Shown here: one piece after another, positions 52,901 to 63,690 of the stretch
How positions within the stretch are numbered: position 1 is the stretch's first letter
How the letters are laid out: each line of letters opens with the position of its first letter
Assembly: GCA_964007475.1 (NCBI GenBank)
Contig: OZ023274.1
Location: 37,193,860-37,257,859, forward strand
Length of the DNA: 64,000 bases
Direction of reading: 5' to 3'
Origin: Hybos culiciformis
Taxonomy: Eukaryota > Arthropoda > Insecta > Diptera > Hybotidae
The notes under the pieces: generated by a model
The model's database searches: none
What the model was told of the DNA's origin: nothing
What the model saw: only the letters and a program-made list of their open reading frames with translations
Position numbers and translations under genes: made by a program

Positions 52901-53590
52901 ATATTTGATTTTTTCTGATTACAGAACGATCGTATTACAAAATTGAAAATTGATAATAATCCGTTTGCTAAAGGCTTCCGTGAAACCGGTCAATCAAGGT
53001 GCAAACGTAAAAACACTTCATCCAATTCACAAAATAACGATGATCAAGACAGTATTATATTAAATTCACCAGTGAAAAATGAAGAACATGACGGTCAGCT
53101 GTCTAAGAGAGTGAGATCCAATAGCTCAACGTGTTCGGTATCGTCTTTGGAAGATGAACGACAATTCTTATTAAGTAGTGGATCAAATTCTTCAGGAGCT
53201 AGTTCTCCTAATACAATACCAGATCATTATAATGTAATACAATCGAAAAATAATAATGATCTTCTTTTGCAACAAATTCAACATAATATGCAAACATTAA
53301 TTAATCCAACATTAGTTGATTTAGCATGTTCATATTTTGGAAGATCTGTAAGTACATCATGTCCAGGACAATATTATAGCAGTCCCAGTTATTATCCTTC
53401 TCATATTATACCACAACTTCAACCAACTGGTCGAACAACTAATTGTAATGATTTTAACAATTTATCAACACCAACAGAGATAATGCAAGTTAGTACACCA
53501 GAAGTTTTGAAAAATGATAATTTAATTAAATTACCATCACATAAATCAAATAGCTTTTCAATATCCGCTATTTTGGGTGTAGATCATTAG
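28943..53590 (+). CDS. Doc: T-box transcription factor, Dorsocross type
   Basis: Five exons join in frame: 28943-29033, 30813-30969, 47392-47659, 50591-50728 and 52925-53590, encoding 439 aa. All introns are GT-AG (1779, 16422, 2931 and 2196 bp). The start is the first Met after an in-frame TAA at 28910; a second Met lies three codons on. The T-box DNA-binding domain covers about residues 62-247, from [20 protein letters not shown] through [30 protein letters not shown] and FVAVTAYQ to [19 protein letters not shown]. The blocks [20 protein letters not shown] and [20 protein letters not shown] are those of insect Dorsocross proteins and differ from Tbx2/3, Tbx20 (midline/H15), Tbx1 and Brachyury. 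The C-terminal part is Ser/Asn-rich and ends [11 protein letters not shown], which may be a short repression or interaction motif. In flies Doc genes pattern amnioserosa, heart and dorsal ectoderm downstream of Dpp. Only one copy lies in this window. Confidence 0.93.
34805..35115. repeat. Dispersed repeat family, copy A (T-box intron 2)
   Basis: Shares ordered blocks with copy B at 45335-45600: CTAATAGTTTTAC, CAATATTTGTCA, TTGTAT, TTGCTGTATA, TTATTATGTATT, TTTTGAGCACATACTATCA, ATATTGCAG and AACTTTATA. Its left end (TATAGTTGAAATCGAACTAG) is also found in copy C at 50848. Confidence 0.75.
39586..39649 (+). ncRNA. Hairpin with pre-miRNA-like layout
   Basis: Nested pairings ACATG/CATGT, CCCATA/TATGGG and TTTTCCT/AGG-AG-AAAA surround a short loop (CATCA), giving an imperfect stem of about 64 bases in T-box intron 2. 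The arm sequence is not one I recognise as a known microRNA. AT-rich introns make chance hairpins likely. Confidence 0.2.
43398..43440. promoter_or_regulatory. Less AT-biased island in T-box intron 2
   Basis: The stretch GACCTGGAAGCAGATCAATG followed by TGGTCAGCATTACATCTCC stands out from poly-A/T flanks and has no long open frame. It could be a conserved regulatory element. A second island follows at 43893-44010, with TTGGCGCCATCACCTCCTGC and AAAGGTTGTGGTGTTTG. Confidence 0.25.
44975..45196 (-). CDS. Unrecognised small ORF, 73 aa, antisense in T-box intron 2
   Basis: The first 40 residues (starting [20 protein letters not shown]) are polar and acidic with balanced codons; the rest is Cys-rich (six Cys in about 30 residues). 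No family is recognised. A decayed mobile-element fragment or chance are equally possible. Confidence 0.2.
   Translation of the reverse strand: MTSKNEKTNQQPYFKGIFQEAGAESDYEDHESNKDVLDVCDMRCVCKMLKKCLKFCSTKYIRCRRYIFVYVLC
45335..45600. repeat. Dispersed repeat family, copy B (T-box intron 2)
   Basis: Diverged copy of the 34805-35115 repeat in the same orientation, sharing TTTTGAGCACATACTATCA and neighbouring blocks in order. Its right part (TATAGCTGATTTTCCA) is shared with copy C. Confidence 0.75.
48800..48840. promoter_or_regulatory. Dyad element with PBX/MEIS composite site in T-box intron 3
   Basis: A perfect 10-bp inverted repeat (TGCATTAATG at 48800-48809, CATTAATGCA at 48831-48840) encloses 21 bp that hold GGTT-CC-AACC and, on the minus strand, TGATTGACAG (48823-48832). 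The latter is the published consensus for the PBX-MEIS/PREP (fly Exd-Hth) composite site. Each arm contains an ATTA homeodomain core. The element is far less AT-biased than the intron around it and has no coding capacity. A short MITE is the main alternative. Confidence 0.4.
50845..50945. repeat. Dispersed repeat family, copy C (T-box intron 4)
   Basis: Short copy joining the left end of copy A (TATAGTTGGAATCGAACTAG, then AATAACGTTA) to the right end of copy B (TATAGCTGATTTTCCA), so it appears internally deleted. Confidence 0.65.
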
Positions 53591-53679
53591 AAGTATCGCA
53601 GATAAGGTATATAAGGAAAATTTTATTTGATATTATTTTATTTAGGAATATTTTAACAAAATTAAGATTCGAAGCTTTA

Positions 53680-53998
53680 AATAAATTTTCTATTACACAT
53701 ATCAACTTAAGTATCACGAAAATTTAAAGACTTATAAAGATTAATTCTATAGGTTTTAATGTAAAATATGTAATATATATAATTTTAATTATAATAATTA
53801 ATTTAAAAAAAGTTTATATATAAGTGCAATTTAAAAAAAAAAAAAACAATGTTGTATGATATTATATATTTCAGTTTTAGTTTAAGTATATACAATGTAG
53901 TACAGTATTATGTACATACATACATTATAACTCAATTCTTTTAGATAACTTAATTATTAAGAAAATCAGAAAATTTTCAGTTAAATGTTTTCAATAAA
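53680..53998 (+). terminator. 3' UTR with polyadenylation signal candidates
   Basis: AATAAA occurs at 53680-53685 and 53993-53998, 90 and 400 bp after the T-box stop codon. Either could end the transcript; in this AT-rich context the hexamer has little weight alone. Confidence 0.35.
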
Positions 53999-53999
53999 T

Positions 54000-55440
54000 T
54001 TATTTTCCCATTTTTGACGGGGTCTTTTGAAATTATTATTATTACAAAACAAAATTAACATTCAGTTGATTTCAAAAAGTTGTTTTGCTGTTTTACTATA
54101 AAATAATTTATATTTTCGAATGTTGAAAATTATCGTTTATATATATTCAATATCTAAAAAAATGTATACAGCACCATCAAAAAATATCAAAAGTACCTAT
54201 ATAAATGAAAATTAAATGCTGTTCGTTGGTAAGAGCCATCACTTGAGATCGACTGAACCAATTTAGCTAATTTTTTTTTTTTAATGTTCGTAATAGTTCG
54301 AACAAAGTTTTTAGGAAAAGACCATAAATCTTATTAAAAGAGATTAGAGCGAAACAAATTTCACGCCGGGATCGACTGGTTTTAAATGAAACAAAAAGAT
54401 GGAATCTTGAATTTTGGTTTGATTCGACATTTTAACGATATTCGTTTTATCTAGATTGGTTTTATCTTTGGATTGTACATTTAAAAAGTATGATCGAATC
54501 GATTATTTTAAATAAAATGTATATGTGCCGGCATAATGGTTAATATTATTCATAATGATTTATATTTATAGTGATTACAATTTACAATAAAATAATTAAA
54601 GATATTACACAATTTTAAATAGTTAATAAGATTAAGAAAAACAGAAAACAAATTGTTTTAGAAATCTCTTTTAAATATCTATGGAAAAATAAATAAAATA
54701 TAATTATTAAAAAAGAAAAATGAATTTTTAATTTTTATTTTATTAATAAAAACTGTTAGGGTCTCATTGTTTCGAGTATTCTGTGAGATTTATACACATG
54801 ATATTAATAAACTATTCGAATTTGGTCACAATGATTGGAAAAACTTAAATAATTGAACTATTACTATTATATGGTTATTATTTTAAGTAAAAAAAAATAG
54901 GTATATTTATTTTTAATTAATAAATTTAATTATTAATATATTTTTCAAAAAATAGAACTGATATTACACGTATTACACATCGAGACGACTATATTAGGGC
55001 TAAGTATACTCTAAGTCTAAACGAAAAATCTATAATACATGTACCAGTGGCAGCTGGTGAAAAGAAAAAAATTATGAATTTTTTATTATGGAAATATACC
55101 TAAAATTGGTCTCTGTTAAAGTAGATAAAATTTTTACACCAGAATTCACATTTTACCATTCAAAACGGAAAAAACAAAAAATTTTTTCCAATTAATATTG
55201 CTAGTGCTACTACCCGAAAATTTTTAGAATAAAACAATTCTAACTAAAAAATTTCGATTAGAGCAATTTGATATCAAAAATAATTTAACTACATTAAAAA
55301 ATGTTTTTATTTAGAATATTTTAGTCACAATATTTTTTATTGCACAGACTTTCGGAAATTCATTAAAAATAACAAAATTAATTTTGGAGCAGTAAAAAAA
55401 AAAAACGATATTCTTAGTCGCTAAAAAAAACAAAATAATC
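54000..55440. other. Downstream intergenic DNA
   Basis: AT-rich. The stretch 54230-54440 is less AT-biased (AAGAGCCATCACTTGAG, CACGCCGGGATCGACTGG) and may be a decayed repeat; no ends are visible. Confidence 0.4.
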
Positions 55441-55454
55441 ATCAAATAATGTTG

Positions 55455-55935
55455 CAATAAGCTTGCCTCTATGGAATTTTATTTTCGCACGACAAAGCAA
55501 CTTTTTTTTACGCAACAAACTGCATTTCTATAATATTTTTAGATGTTGCCAGGTTATTGCTGCACAGAAATAAAATGTTTCTAGAGGCTTGCCTATATGA
55601 AAATTTGTATACAAATAAAAAAAAATATTCATAATGCAGAAAATAAACAAGCAACATTTTTAGTTATTGCCACTTTGTTTCTCAACGAAAACAAAATGTT
55701 TTTAGAGGCTGGCCTCTATGGAATATTGTTATATGGAATATTTTAATTATGTTGCTTAACCAAAAAGAAAATTTTTTGAGAGGCTTGCCTATATGGAGTA
55801 TTTTTACATGAATACAAGAAATATTCATAGTGGTGAAAATAAACAAGCAACAAACTCCAATTTTACTTTTAGTTATTGTCACGTTCGCTGTTGCTTAGCA
55901 AAATAAAATGTTTTTAGAGGCTTGCCTGTATTCAA
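55455..55935. repeat. Cluster of GAGGCTTGCCTATATGG repeats
   Basis: The block GCTTGCCT (in full AAAATGTTTTTAGAGGCTTG) occurs at 55461, 55587, 55708 (GCTGGCCT), 55783 and 55920. A second block, AAATAAACAAGCAAC, occurs at 55641 and about 55837. The order suggests a higher-order unit of about 196-212 bp made of two alternating sub-units. The minus-strand frame 55682-55882 is a by-product of the repeats. Confidence 0.8.
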
Positions 55936-57590
55936 ATAATGAATTTAAGGTACTAAAGAATACAAAGATAATGGAAAAATATAAATTATGTGTAATAAAA
56001 TATTTATGAAAGTATAAAGAATGGATCTACATATTATTGATAGAACTAAAGTATAGCATTTTGTATAGAATGAAGTAGATGTTAATTTTTTGTATGATAT
56101 TTCGAAAATTTTGATGAAGTATTGCCTCCTAAGCCTCCTCTGACCAGCTGCCTCTGACATATACTAATAATAATAATAATAAGTGGGTATAACTTTTTTA
56201 CGCTTTGGCTTTTCATCCATACAAGAATTTATAATACATATAATTGAGACAAAATTATTAAATTGGCAATCTTTATTGATAAAATCTTATAAGTTATAGT
56301 ATTATAGAATTAATTCAAAAATCAACGCGTAACAAAATAAATTTTTATCAATGATCACACGAGAAACATAATAGAGGAAACATTTATTTGACAGGTAGAG
56401 TTATACTCTTAATTAATAATTATTTAAATTTTTATTTATTTATTTTTCTGCTCTTTTTAATCTTAATAATATTATATGAATTTGCATATTGGCACTTTAG
56501 TAAAACGTATTTAAGAATTTAAATAAACACATTTAAAAAAATAATAACAATAATTTTTTTTAATAAATATAAAATCACGATAGTCGGCTGAAAAGTTTTT
56601 CAAAATAGTTATAAAACTATAATTTTTGTTATAAAAGTTTTCCATAAAAAAATGAGAAAATAATTATATGTTTTAACTCTAAAATGCTCATTTTAGATTA
56701 TTTAAATACCAAAATAGGCGCAAGTCTAAACCGAATAACACTCTTAATAATTTTCACATAAAATTTATATAATTAAAATTTTCGAAAGTTTTAATGGATT
56801 CTTACAAAGCTTAATATAGTTGAAATTGTAGATAGAAATGACGATTTGAAGAACCTAAAAAAAATCGTTTGTCTCAATTGTCTTCAATTATTCGAATCCC
56901 GTCATAAAAATGGATTTGGATATATGTGTAAATATATCTTCATTGAAGAAACCAAAAAAAATGTTTAGCCTCGATTGTGGAATGAATTATGGATCGAACT
57001 GAGGACTGAAACTGGGTTTCCAAGAATAAATGTATATGTCGTTCTCAATTTACATCTTTTGATCTCCCACGAAATTACCGCACCTTTAAGGAATACTATT
57101 TAGTTATTTAAGTGTATTTTTACAATATAATGTTGTATTCAGTAGAAAATATCTTTAATATATAATACATAGTCAGCTCTCTGATGTTCCAACGTATAAT
57201 TCTTTAATACTACAGAATTTTTAGAATCCTAGTGCATATGTTTTTTCCTATTTATTAATCCAACACTATTAGAATGATCTCGGTATTTACTTTGAATATT
57301 AATTTAATTTTATATACTTACTAAATTATAAAAAAAAAATTGGTAGGTGGATTTTAAATGTGATATTTTTGGCAAGTGAAAAAAATTGATTATTCTACAC
57401 TTTTTATTTCCTCACCATTAACAGCTACATAACTCCTCCGCTTTATTAACTGACCAAAAATTAAAAGAAATTAATATTTAGTGCTGTAATAACACATTTA
57501 TGAATTTTTAATTAAATGAATATAATAAACCTATATATAAAATATTATAATATAAAATGAATTTAAAGTATAAAACAAAAATAAAAGAAA
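55936..57590. other. Intergenic DNA, nothing supported
   Basis: AT-rich with no recognised feature. An ATTCGAATCCCG word at 56890 resembles a tRNA box B, but no tRNA fold surrounds it. Confidence 0.45.
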
Positions 57591-57725
57591 ATGACAGTGT
57601 TTTATTTGAGCACATTTACCGCGAATATAACGTTTGACATTATTATCGACCTAGTTTTGGTGCTATTGCTTCTGCGTTTATTCATTTATTCAGTTCAATT
57701 ATCTACACATAATTTATGTATTTAA
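57591..57725 (+). CDS. Unrecognised single-membrane-span small ORF, 44 aa
   Basis: An ATG-to-TAA frame reads MTVFYLSTFTANITFDIIID, then LVLVLLLLRLFIYSV and a short polar tail ending NLCI. A hydrophobic segment at residues 13-36 would span a membrane. Codons are varied and include GTG, GCG, CTG and GAC, unlike the AT-saturated flanks. AATAAA follows about 6 bp after the stop. Size and layout resemble insect transmembrane micropeptides, but the sequence is not sarcolamban or another I know. Chance cannot be excluded. Confidence 0.25.
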   Translation: MTVFYLSTFTANITFDIIIDLVLVLLLLRLFIYSVQLSTHNLCI

Positions 57726-57849
57726 TATGAATAAATGTATAAACACAATACACACAATATAATATCTGGGGTTCGGAGTGGATTATACATTAATTAATAT
57801 TTTCTTAACGATCCGCTTTAAATAAAAATTGTCAGCTTCTCTGTTTGTT

Positions 57850-58160
57850 TTCAATCACGCCTTAACCGCTGTACTAAATTGGCAGAAATTTTGAAATAAG
57901 TATAGCCTAGCGACCCGAGCTTGGTACTTTTTTTTATCCTAGTCTCCGAAGGAAAGGCTATCTTAAAAACCGGTTAAGAAATTTTGTTCCGATAAAATAT
58001 TGTAGCGTTTGACTGAAATCGGCTACTGGGTGTCTGAACACCTTCACACAAAATTTTTGATATTACTGTAAGTTCGGCACTCTCGTGTGAAACTGGAAAT
58101 CTCAACTAGTGCAGTATAAGTTCAAAGAGTATTAAGGACGGCGTCATCAAATTTTTTTTC
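57850..58160. mobile_element. Possible decayed mobile-element fragment
   Basis: A stretch much less AT-biased than its flanks, with phrases such as CACGCCTTAACCGCTGTACT, AAATTGGCAGAAATTTTG and CTAGTCTCCGAAGGAAAGGC. Similar wording (ACCG-CTG, AATTGG-GAAATTT) is common at the ends of arthropod non-LTR or Helitron-type repeats. No ends or frames can be fixed. Confidence 0.3.
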
Positions 58161-59029
58161 GAATTGTAATAAATTTTTTGAATTAATAATGTACAAATGT
58201 ACAATGACATAATATTAACTATTATCTAGTGAAATTAACTTATAATTCTGTTCTGACCAAATAGAGAATCAATTAAGCAATAACAAAAAAATATTCAACA
58301 ATCATAGATAATAATATTATGTTACTGAAATTTGAATCTATTGCGATTATAAATGTGTTAGCTCATTAAAAATTCAAATCTTTTAACTTCTGATATTTCA
58401 CATTTTTATAATATAAAATTATAAAATTAATTGAACACATAATTTAATTTTATCATTCTTTAATATTATTTTTTCTACAATAATCTATATAAATGTAATA
58501 AAATGGTGGGTTGAATCATAAATAATTATAAGTTAAGAAATATTTATATAAATTTAGCTATATGCACCTAAGCATATTTTTTTAGAAATATTTATTTTAT
58601 TTTATAGGTAGATAATATAACATGCATATATAGTTACTATATTTATAAATTCCAATAGTTTAGAGAGACTGACTTTTTGAATACAAATTTAGAAATGATT
58701 ATAGGTGCTAAATATTTTTCGATTTAATATCATAAATATTCCATATTTTATTGTGTCTCAAAACTTTTGAGAACCTTTGTGAATACACTGTAGGGCTCAC
58801 TTTAAAAAGAGATCTACCATTTTTAATCGTATAAAATGTACATCAACAAAATACTAAAAAAAAATGTAAAAGAACATTAAAATGGATATCGTTTAGAAAA
58901 ATTGAAAATTATAAAAAATATTACTTTCCATTATTTCGAGAATCTTGACTTGTAAAGTGTGTCGAGAGAGAGGATATGTATTCAACAAGTTTTAGATGGG
59001 TTACTCTTCGTCAAACTGAAATGGTATAA

Positions 59030-59212
59030 AAAAAAAACAATTTATTGTTTCTATTCGATGTGAAGGCCTCCTTTGCTAGAGAAATTTTTTACAAGTTTGA
59101 AGCGTTGGAATTTCTTCCTAAGTTGTTAGATTTTTTGAGAAGAATTTATTGCTCAGCTCTGGGATGGAAAAAATTTATTAGAATGGTTCAAATCCGCAAT
59201 CGGATTGAATAA
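59030..59212 (+). pseudogene. Orphan protein-like frame without start codon
   Basis: A 60-codon open frame holds the protein-like stretch FDVKASFAREIFYKFEALEF, then LPKLLDFLRRIYCSALGWKK. The frame just upstream (58956-59029) is also open, in another phase, and the two meet at a run of ten A's, as a one-base slip in an old coding sequence would give. No family is recognised. Decayed transposase or chance are the alternatives. Confidence 0.2.
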
Positions 59213-60364
59213 GGATGACCAATACCGCATTTTCAGCCACTCCAAGAATAGTATTCTATATGAATATAAAAATATTTATCTGTTTTATTCAATACCTGTA
59301 CTAAAAATTATTTTATTTTTTACTTTTTTTTTTTTTAAACAATAAATACATTTTTAAATTAACACTTTTGTTATAAATATTTCTTATCATTATTGCTTAT
59401 TGTATGTGTTGTATACCCTTTGAAGGAATTAGAGCAATATCTTATATTGTGTTAAGGAAAACATTTCCTTGAAGGCATTTAAATTAATAATATAATATAA
59501 CCACTCGAAAAAAAAACAATGGAAGGATATTATTATATATATATATATATATATTGTCCTTTCTAAGACAATATTTCTATTGTGTAAATTAAATCTAACC
59601 AATATTATTATATTGCTTTTTTTGTGGAATTAAAAATAGTTAATCTCTCAATAAGTTCCCGAATTTCATAAATTTGTCCACTATACATTTCTGGTTAAAT
59701 AAATCTATTGTAATATAGTACGGATAATAAATTATCACAAAAGGACGAAAATTTAAATTATTTTATTAAAAAAAGAAAAAAAAAAATGTTTTTTTTAATA
59801 AACGGATAAAGGCGGTGGGAATAATATATAATTTAAGCCGCAAACTTTTCAAAAATCAGCAATTGAGATTTTTTCCTAAAACGCGAGATGAACGCGTTAG
59901 TCCAAAACTTAGGACTTTATTTTACGAGATGCGATTTGATTTCGGTTCAAGTGTCTTTTTAATTTTTCTCGATTTCGTATCTATTCCTATTTTATTGTAT
60001 TTATTATATATTTTTAATCTTATTAATTTTTATGAAAAAAAAATCATCTAGTTTTCGAAGTAGAAAGTTAAGTTGAACTGACCATAGACAGACCTTTAAA
60101 TTAATATTTTAAGCTTTTAATTTGATGATTTAAGTCATCTGTAAGCATAATTTAGGTCGTAATTTAATATTATATATAATTATACTTAATATATAATAAC
60201 TATGTACACACAATGTAATAAAAATCCTTGTATAATATAAATCACAAATATATAAAAAAGAATTTATTTGTGTTAAAATGGGGCTAAAAAAATTCACAGC
60301 TTTTATGAATTTTTTTTTTTTTTCCTTATTAACTAAATATTTTTTTTTCCTTCTTTTCTAAATA
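59213..60364. other. Intergenic DNA, nothing supported
   Basis: Contains a TA dinucleotide run at about 59533-59555 and a short AACGCG...CGCGTT inverted repeat at 59880-59900. The open frame 59815-60051 starts at a GTG and is not gene-like enough to call. Confidence 0.45.
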
Positions 60365-60577
60365 TCAAGAGGACATTGGATATTCACCTACTGTGAAACT
60401 GCAATTATCATTATGTGCACAAAAAACTAGTACATTATATGCTTGAATTAAATATGCCTTTTTTTTCCTAAAGAAATGCCGACAGAAACTCAATATCACA
60501 TAAAGAAAAAAAAATATAATCAAAGTGAAAACATTTAAGATTAAAGAAGGATAAAGAGCTAATCCTTCTGACGGCAT
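60365..60577 (-). CDS. Unrecognised small membrane ORF, 70 aa
   Basis: An ATG-to-TGA frame with a hydrophobic segment at about residues 8-32 (YPSLILNVFTLIIFFFLYVI), then a basic patch (RHFFRKKK) and a polar tail (HNDNCSFTVGEYPMSS). This layout is that of a small single-pass membrane protein. Homopolymer T runs contribute much of the hydrophobic part, so chance is quite possible. Confidence 0.2.
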   Translation of the reverse strand: MPSEGLALYPSLILNVFTLIIFFFLYVILSFCRHFFRKKKAYLIQAYNVLVFCAHNDNCSFTVGEYPMSS

Positions 60578-63444
60578 CTTATGACATACAGTATTGTTTT
60601 GTTGTTAAAAATATATATGTTTTTAGGTAGCAGTATTTTATTAATTTTTTAAAAGTTTCAAATTTATTTTATGAGTTTTTAAGTACAGATATAATGTGCA
60701 TAGAGTTGAATCCGGAATAAAAAGTTTTACCAAAATATTAGATCAAATTTTATTATTACAAGCAGATAACACACTGATATCTATGTTCTCGAATGCTAAT
60801 CTATTCTGTCAAATACAATTAAATTTTCATATCTTACTTTTCAGCATTTTTTAAACTCGAAAAATAAACCAATCAAATGGAGTTTATATAAATTCAACAT
60901 CATAATATGTCTATTTTCTTTTTTTGATTCTTTTAGATATTAAACAACAATAACGACAATCCGGAACTATGTAAATGATAACGCATTTACAGGGAATTTT
61001 GTTTTACAAACATAACTTTATTATGTGTATATATAGTATGTACATAACATTATATAAAATTATTCAATAAAAGTAAAATAAATTTAACACATTTTTTTTT
61101 ACTTTTTTTTTTTATTTGTTTTAACTTAACATAATATAATTTTTTTTTTATTTTTTAAACATAATAAAACATACGTAGTAATAATCAAAGCAATTTTTTG
61201 GACCTAAAAAGTTGTTATCAAAATCTACAGAAGAGCCGCATCTAATATTATGGCGCCATATCATAAGAACCAAAGTATACATAATATTCAGCGCACATTT
61301 AAGTAAATTATATTATAAAAATGCAATTGGTTAGGTATATATGTATGTACATGATATTATATATATTTTTAACGTGAGAATGTATTATATATATATATAC
61401 ATAATAAATATATAACTTTGTCTTTTTTCTTGAAAACATTCAATATCAATTTAGGATTAAAGAAAATTTGCATTTGATAAAAATTTTCTAATTGACTTCA
61501 AAATATGTACATATATTTTTGTGTAGCAACCTAAATATAAAACACTAGTTTAGGAAGTTATTTGTAGGTAATTTATTTAGAACAAAACAACGTTAAAAGT
61601 TTTTTTAAAAAAACTGTTGAATATATCCTAAAAATATTGAGAGCACACGAACTGCATTTTTGGAAAAGAATACTTACAGCATGAAAGAAAGTTTGGGTAC
61701 TTTTACAGACAAAATTAATTTACAAGAAATTCCCAAGTTTCTTATGTTTTATTAGTTAAAGATATGAAAAAGGAAAAGGATAATTTAAAAATTTAAAATA
61801 GAAATATTTTTTTTAATATTCTAAATAATAAGCGGATATACATAGGTTCTGTTTTAAAGATTGGATTTTTTTAAAGGTGAATAACATTTAACCTTATGAT
61901 TGCATATTTATAAAGGCTGAATTATTAAAACACATTTTTCATTTGCATTTTTCTCTTATTATGTTTGATGAACCGAATTCAGAGCAACACAACGAGATTT
62001 CCAAACACTCTATAAATAAACTAAAATTTTTGTTCGATGTACATAAATATAGAATACGACTTCAATTTCTGAAATTGTCTAGAACACAAAAGAACTAAAA
62101 TTTAAACCCGAATTCCAGGCTTAAAATCAAACTACACGTCAAAGAAATTTAGATGTAGAGATGCAGAAATAAAAAACAAGATACATTGTACAAATATCTA
62201 AACTGTTTCCTTTCAAAAAATCATAATATAATATCAAAAACCTGCCTTCTACCTCATTTTACATATCTAACTAATTAAATTACATGTATTCATACACTGA
62301 AATCATATTACAATTTAAATTTTCTTTATATTGGCAATATTCTTCTACACTATTCACATGATTAAGAAAATGAAATAATTAAGAAAAAGAAGGTGTTATA
62401 CCTAAAATCTATAATACTATAAATTAGATTTTTGATATGATTAGGTACCTTTTTTTTAAATATTCAACGAGCTAATAAAATATTGATATTATGCTCAAAA
62501 ACTCACAAATCGATTTTTATTTTACTTGTTAATAAGAAACATCAGGTACTAAATAAGAACAATTAATAATCAGCAGGTGGTCGTGGCGCCGTTTTTTAAA
62601 TATTCTGAAAACTTTTTACGTTCAATTCAAATATATTCAATTCAAATATTTATATGTAACTAATTTCGAATTGAAAAAATTTTTAAATAAATGTTTGATT
62701 AAAAAAAATGGGTTAAACAATTTAAACATTTTCATATTTAATTTTTTTAAATCTAAAATAAATAAATCCAGAATTTATATATACAAAACTATACATAATG
62801 AGTATCCATACACATTAGTAATTCTTTGTATACTATGGTGATTTGAACGTATAACAAAAGTCGAAAAAAAAAAAAATAAACTGACCGTTACCCATCAGGT
62901 AAAATTACAGTAGCGATAATTGTTAAGATATTTTTTTCAGAATAATCTTTGAACTAGTGCAGATAAAGGAATTATTTTAACAAACTATCCAGATACAAGT
63001 AACTTAAAAATTTTCTTTAATATCTCATTAGAGGGATAATTACCAATGTTTTTAATTCAATCAGAACTCTATTTAGAGCGATGGCAAATAAATCTACAGT
63101 TCGTAGCAGAACTTGGAAAAATATAAAAGAAATCTAAAAGTTTAAGTTTAGTTACAAATTTATTTCGATTTTATCGACTTAAATGCGTTGGACCTTTATT
63201 TTAATTTCCCCAAAGCAAAAACCTACATTAGTTTCCAATTTTTACTAAAGAAAGATTTGTAGTGTTTATAATACTAGGCACACCCTTTTCATAATGTTAG
63301 AATAAAATAGTTCGGCAAAGCTTATGCTTCAAAAAGCGCTAACTTCTACCGTCCTACAACAGTCCTAAAATTACCCAATTCTTAATTATACCAAAATGTT
63401 AAAAAATTTCCCAATCTAAAACTAAATGAAAATTCTACTTAAAA
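60578..63444. other. Intergenic DNA, nothing supported
   Basis: AT-rich. TA-rich tracts occur at about 61340-61410, and GGCGCC words at 61252 and 62585. Confidence 0.45.
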
Positions 63445-63690
63445 TTGCATCTGTTGGACTGCTGGAAATTTGTAATAACTAATCATATAACAGAATATGT
63501 ATTATCTTCTAGGTATAACTTTTTGATTTTAATTTATATCTACATTAATAAAATGTTGGAAGTTGGAAGTTTAAGAAAAAAAGGACTTAAAATCTATCTG
63601 CAGAATTATTTAACAGATCTGAAGAGCACAACAGATAATATGCTTTCTGCTGTCATGACTATGATGTGCAGTTTATTTTGTATTGAATAA
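63445..63690 (+). CDS. Weak exon-like open frame at the right edge
   Basis: An open frame without an ATG at its left end holds two protein-like halves: LHLLDCWKFVITNHITEYVL, ending at a possible donor (AGGTATAAC at about 63511), and KIYLQNYLTDLKSTTDNMLS to the stop. No acceptor was found upstream. It may be part of a gene continuing to the right, or chance. Confidence 0.15.
   Translation: MHLLDCWKFVITNHITEYVLSSRYNFLILIYIYINKMLEVGSLRKKGLKIYLQNYLTDLKSTTDNMLSAVMTMMCSLFCIE

Noticed and set aside
56888..56900. ATTCGAATCCCG, like a tRNA box B
   Set aside because: No acceptor stem or anticodon arm; isolated word.
59183..59195. GGTTCAAATCCGC, like a tRNA box B
   Set aside because: No box A at the right distance and no cloverleaf arms can be drawn around it.
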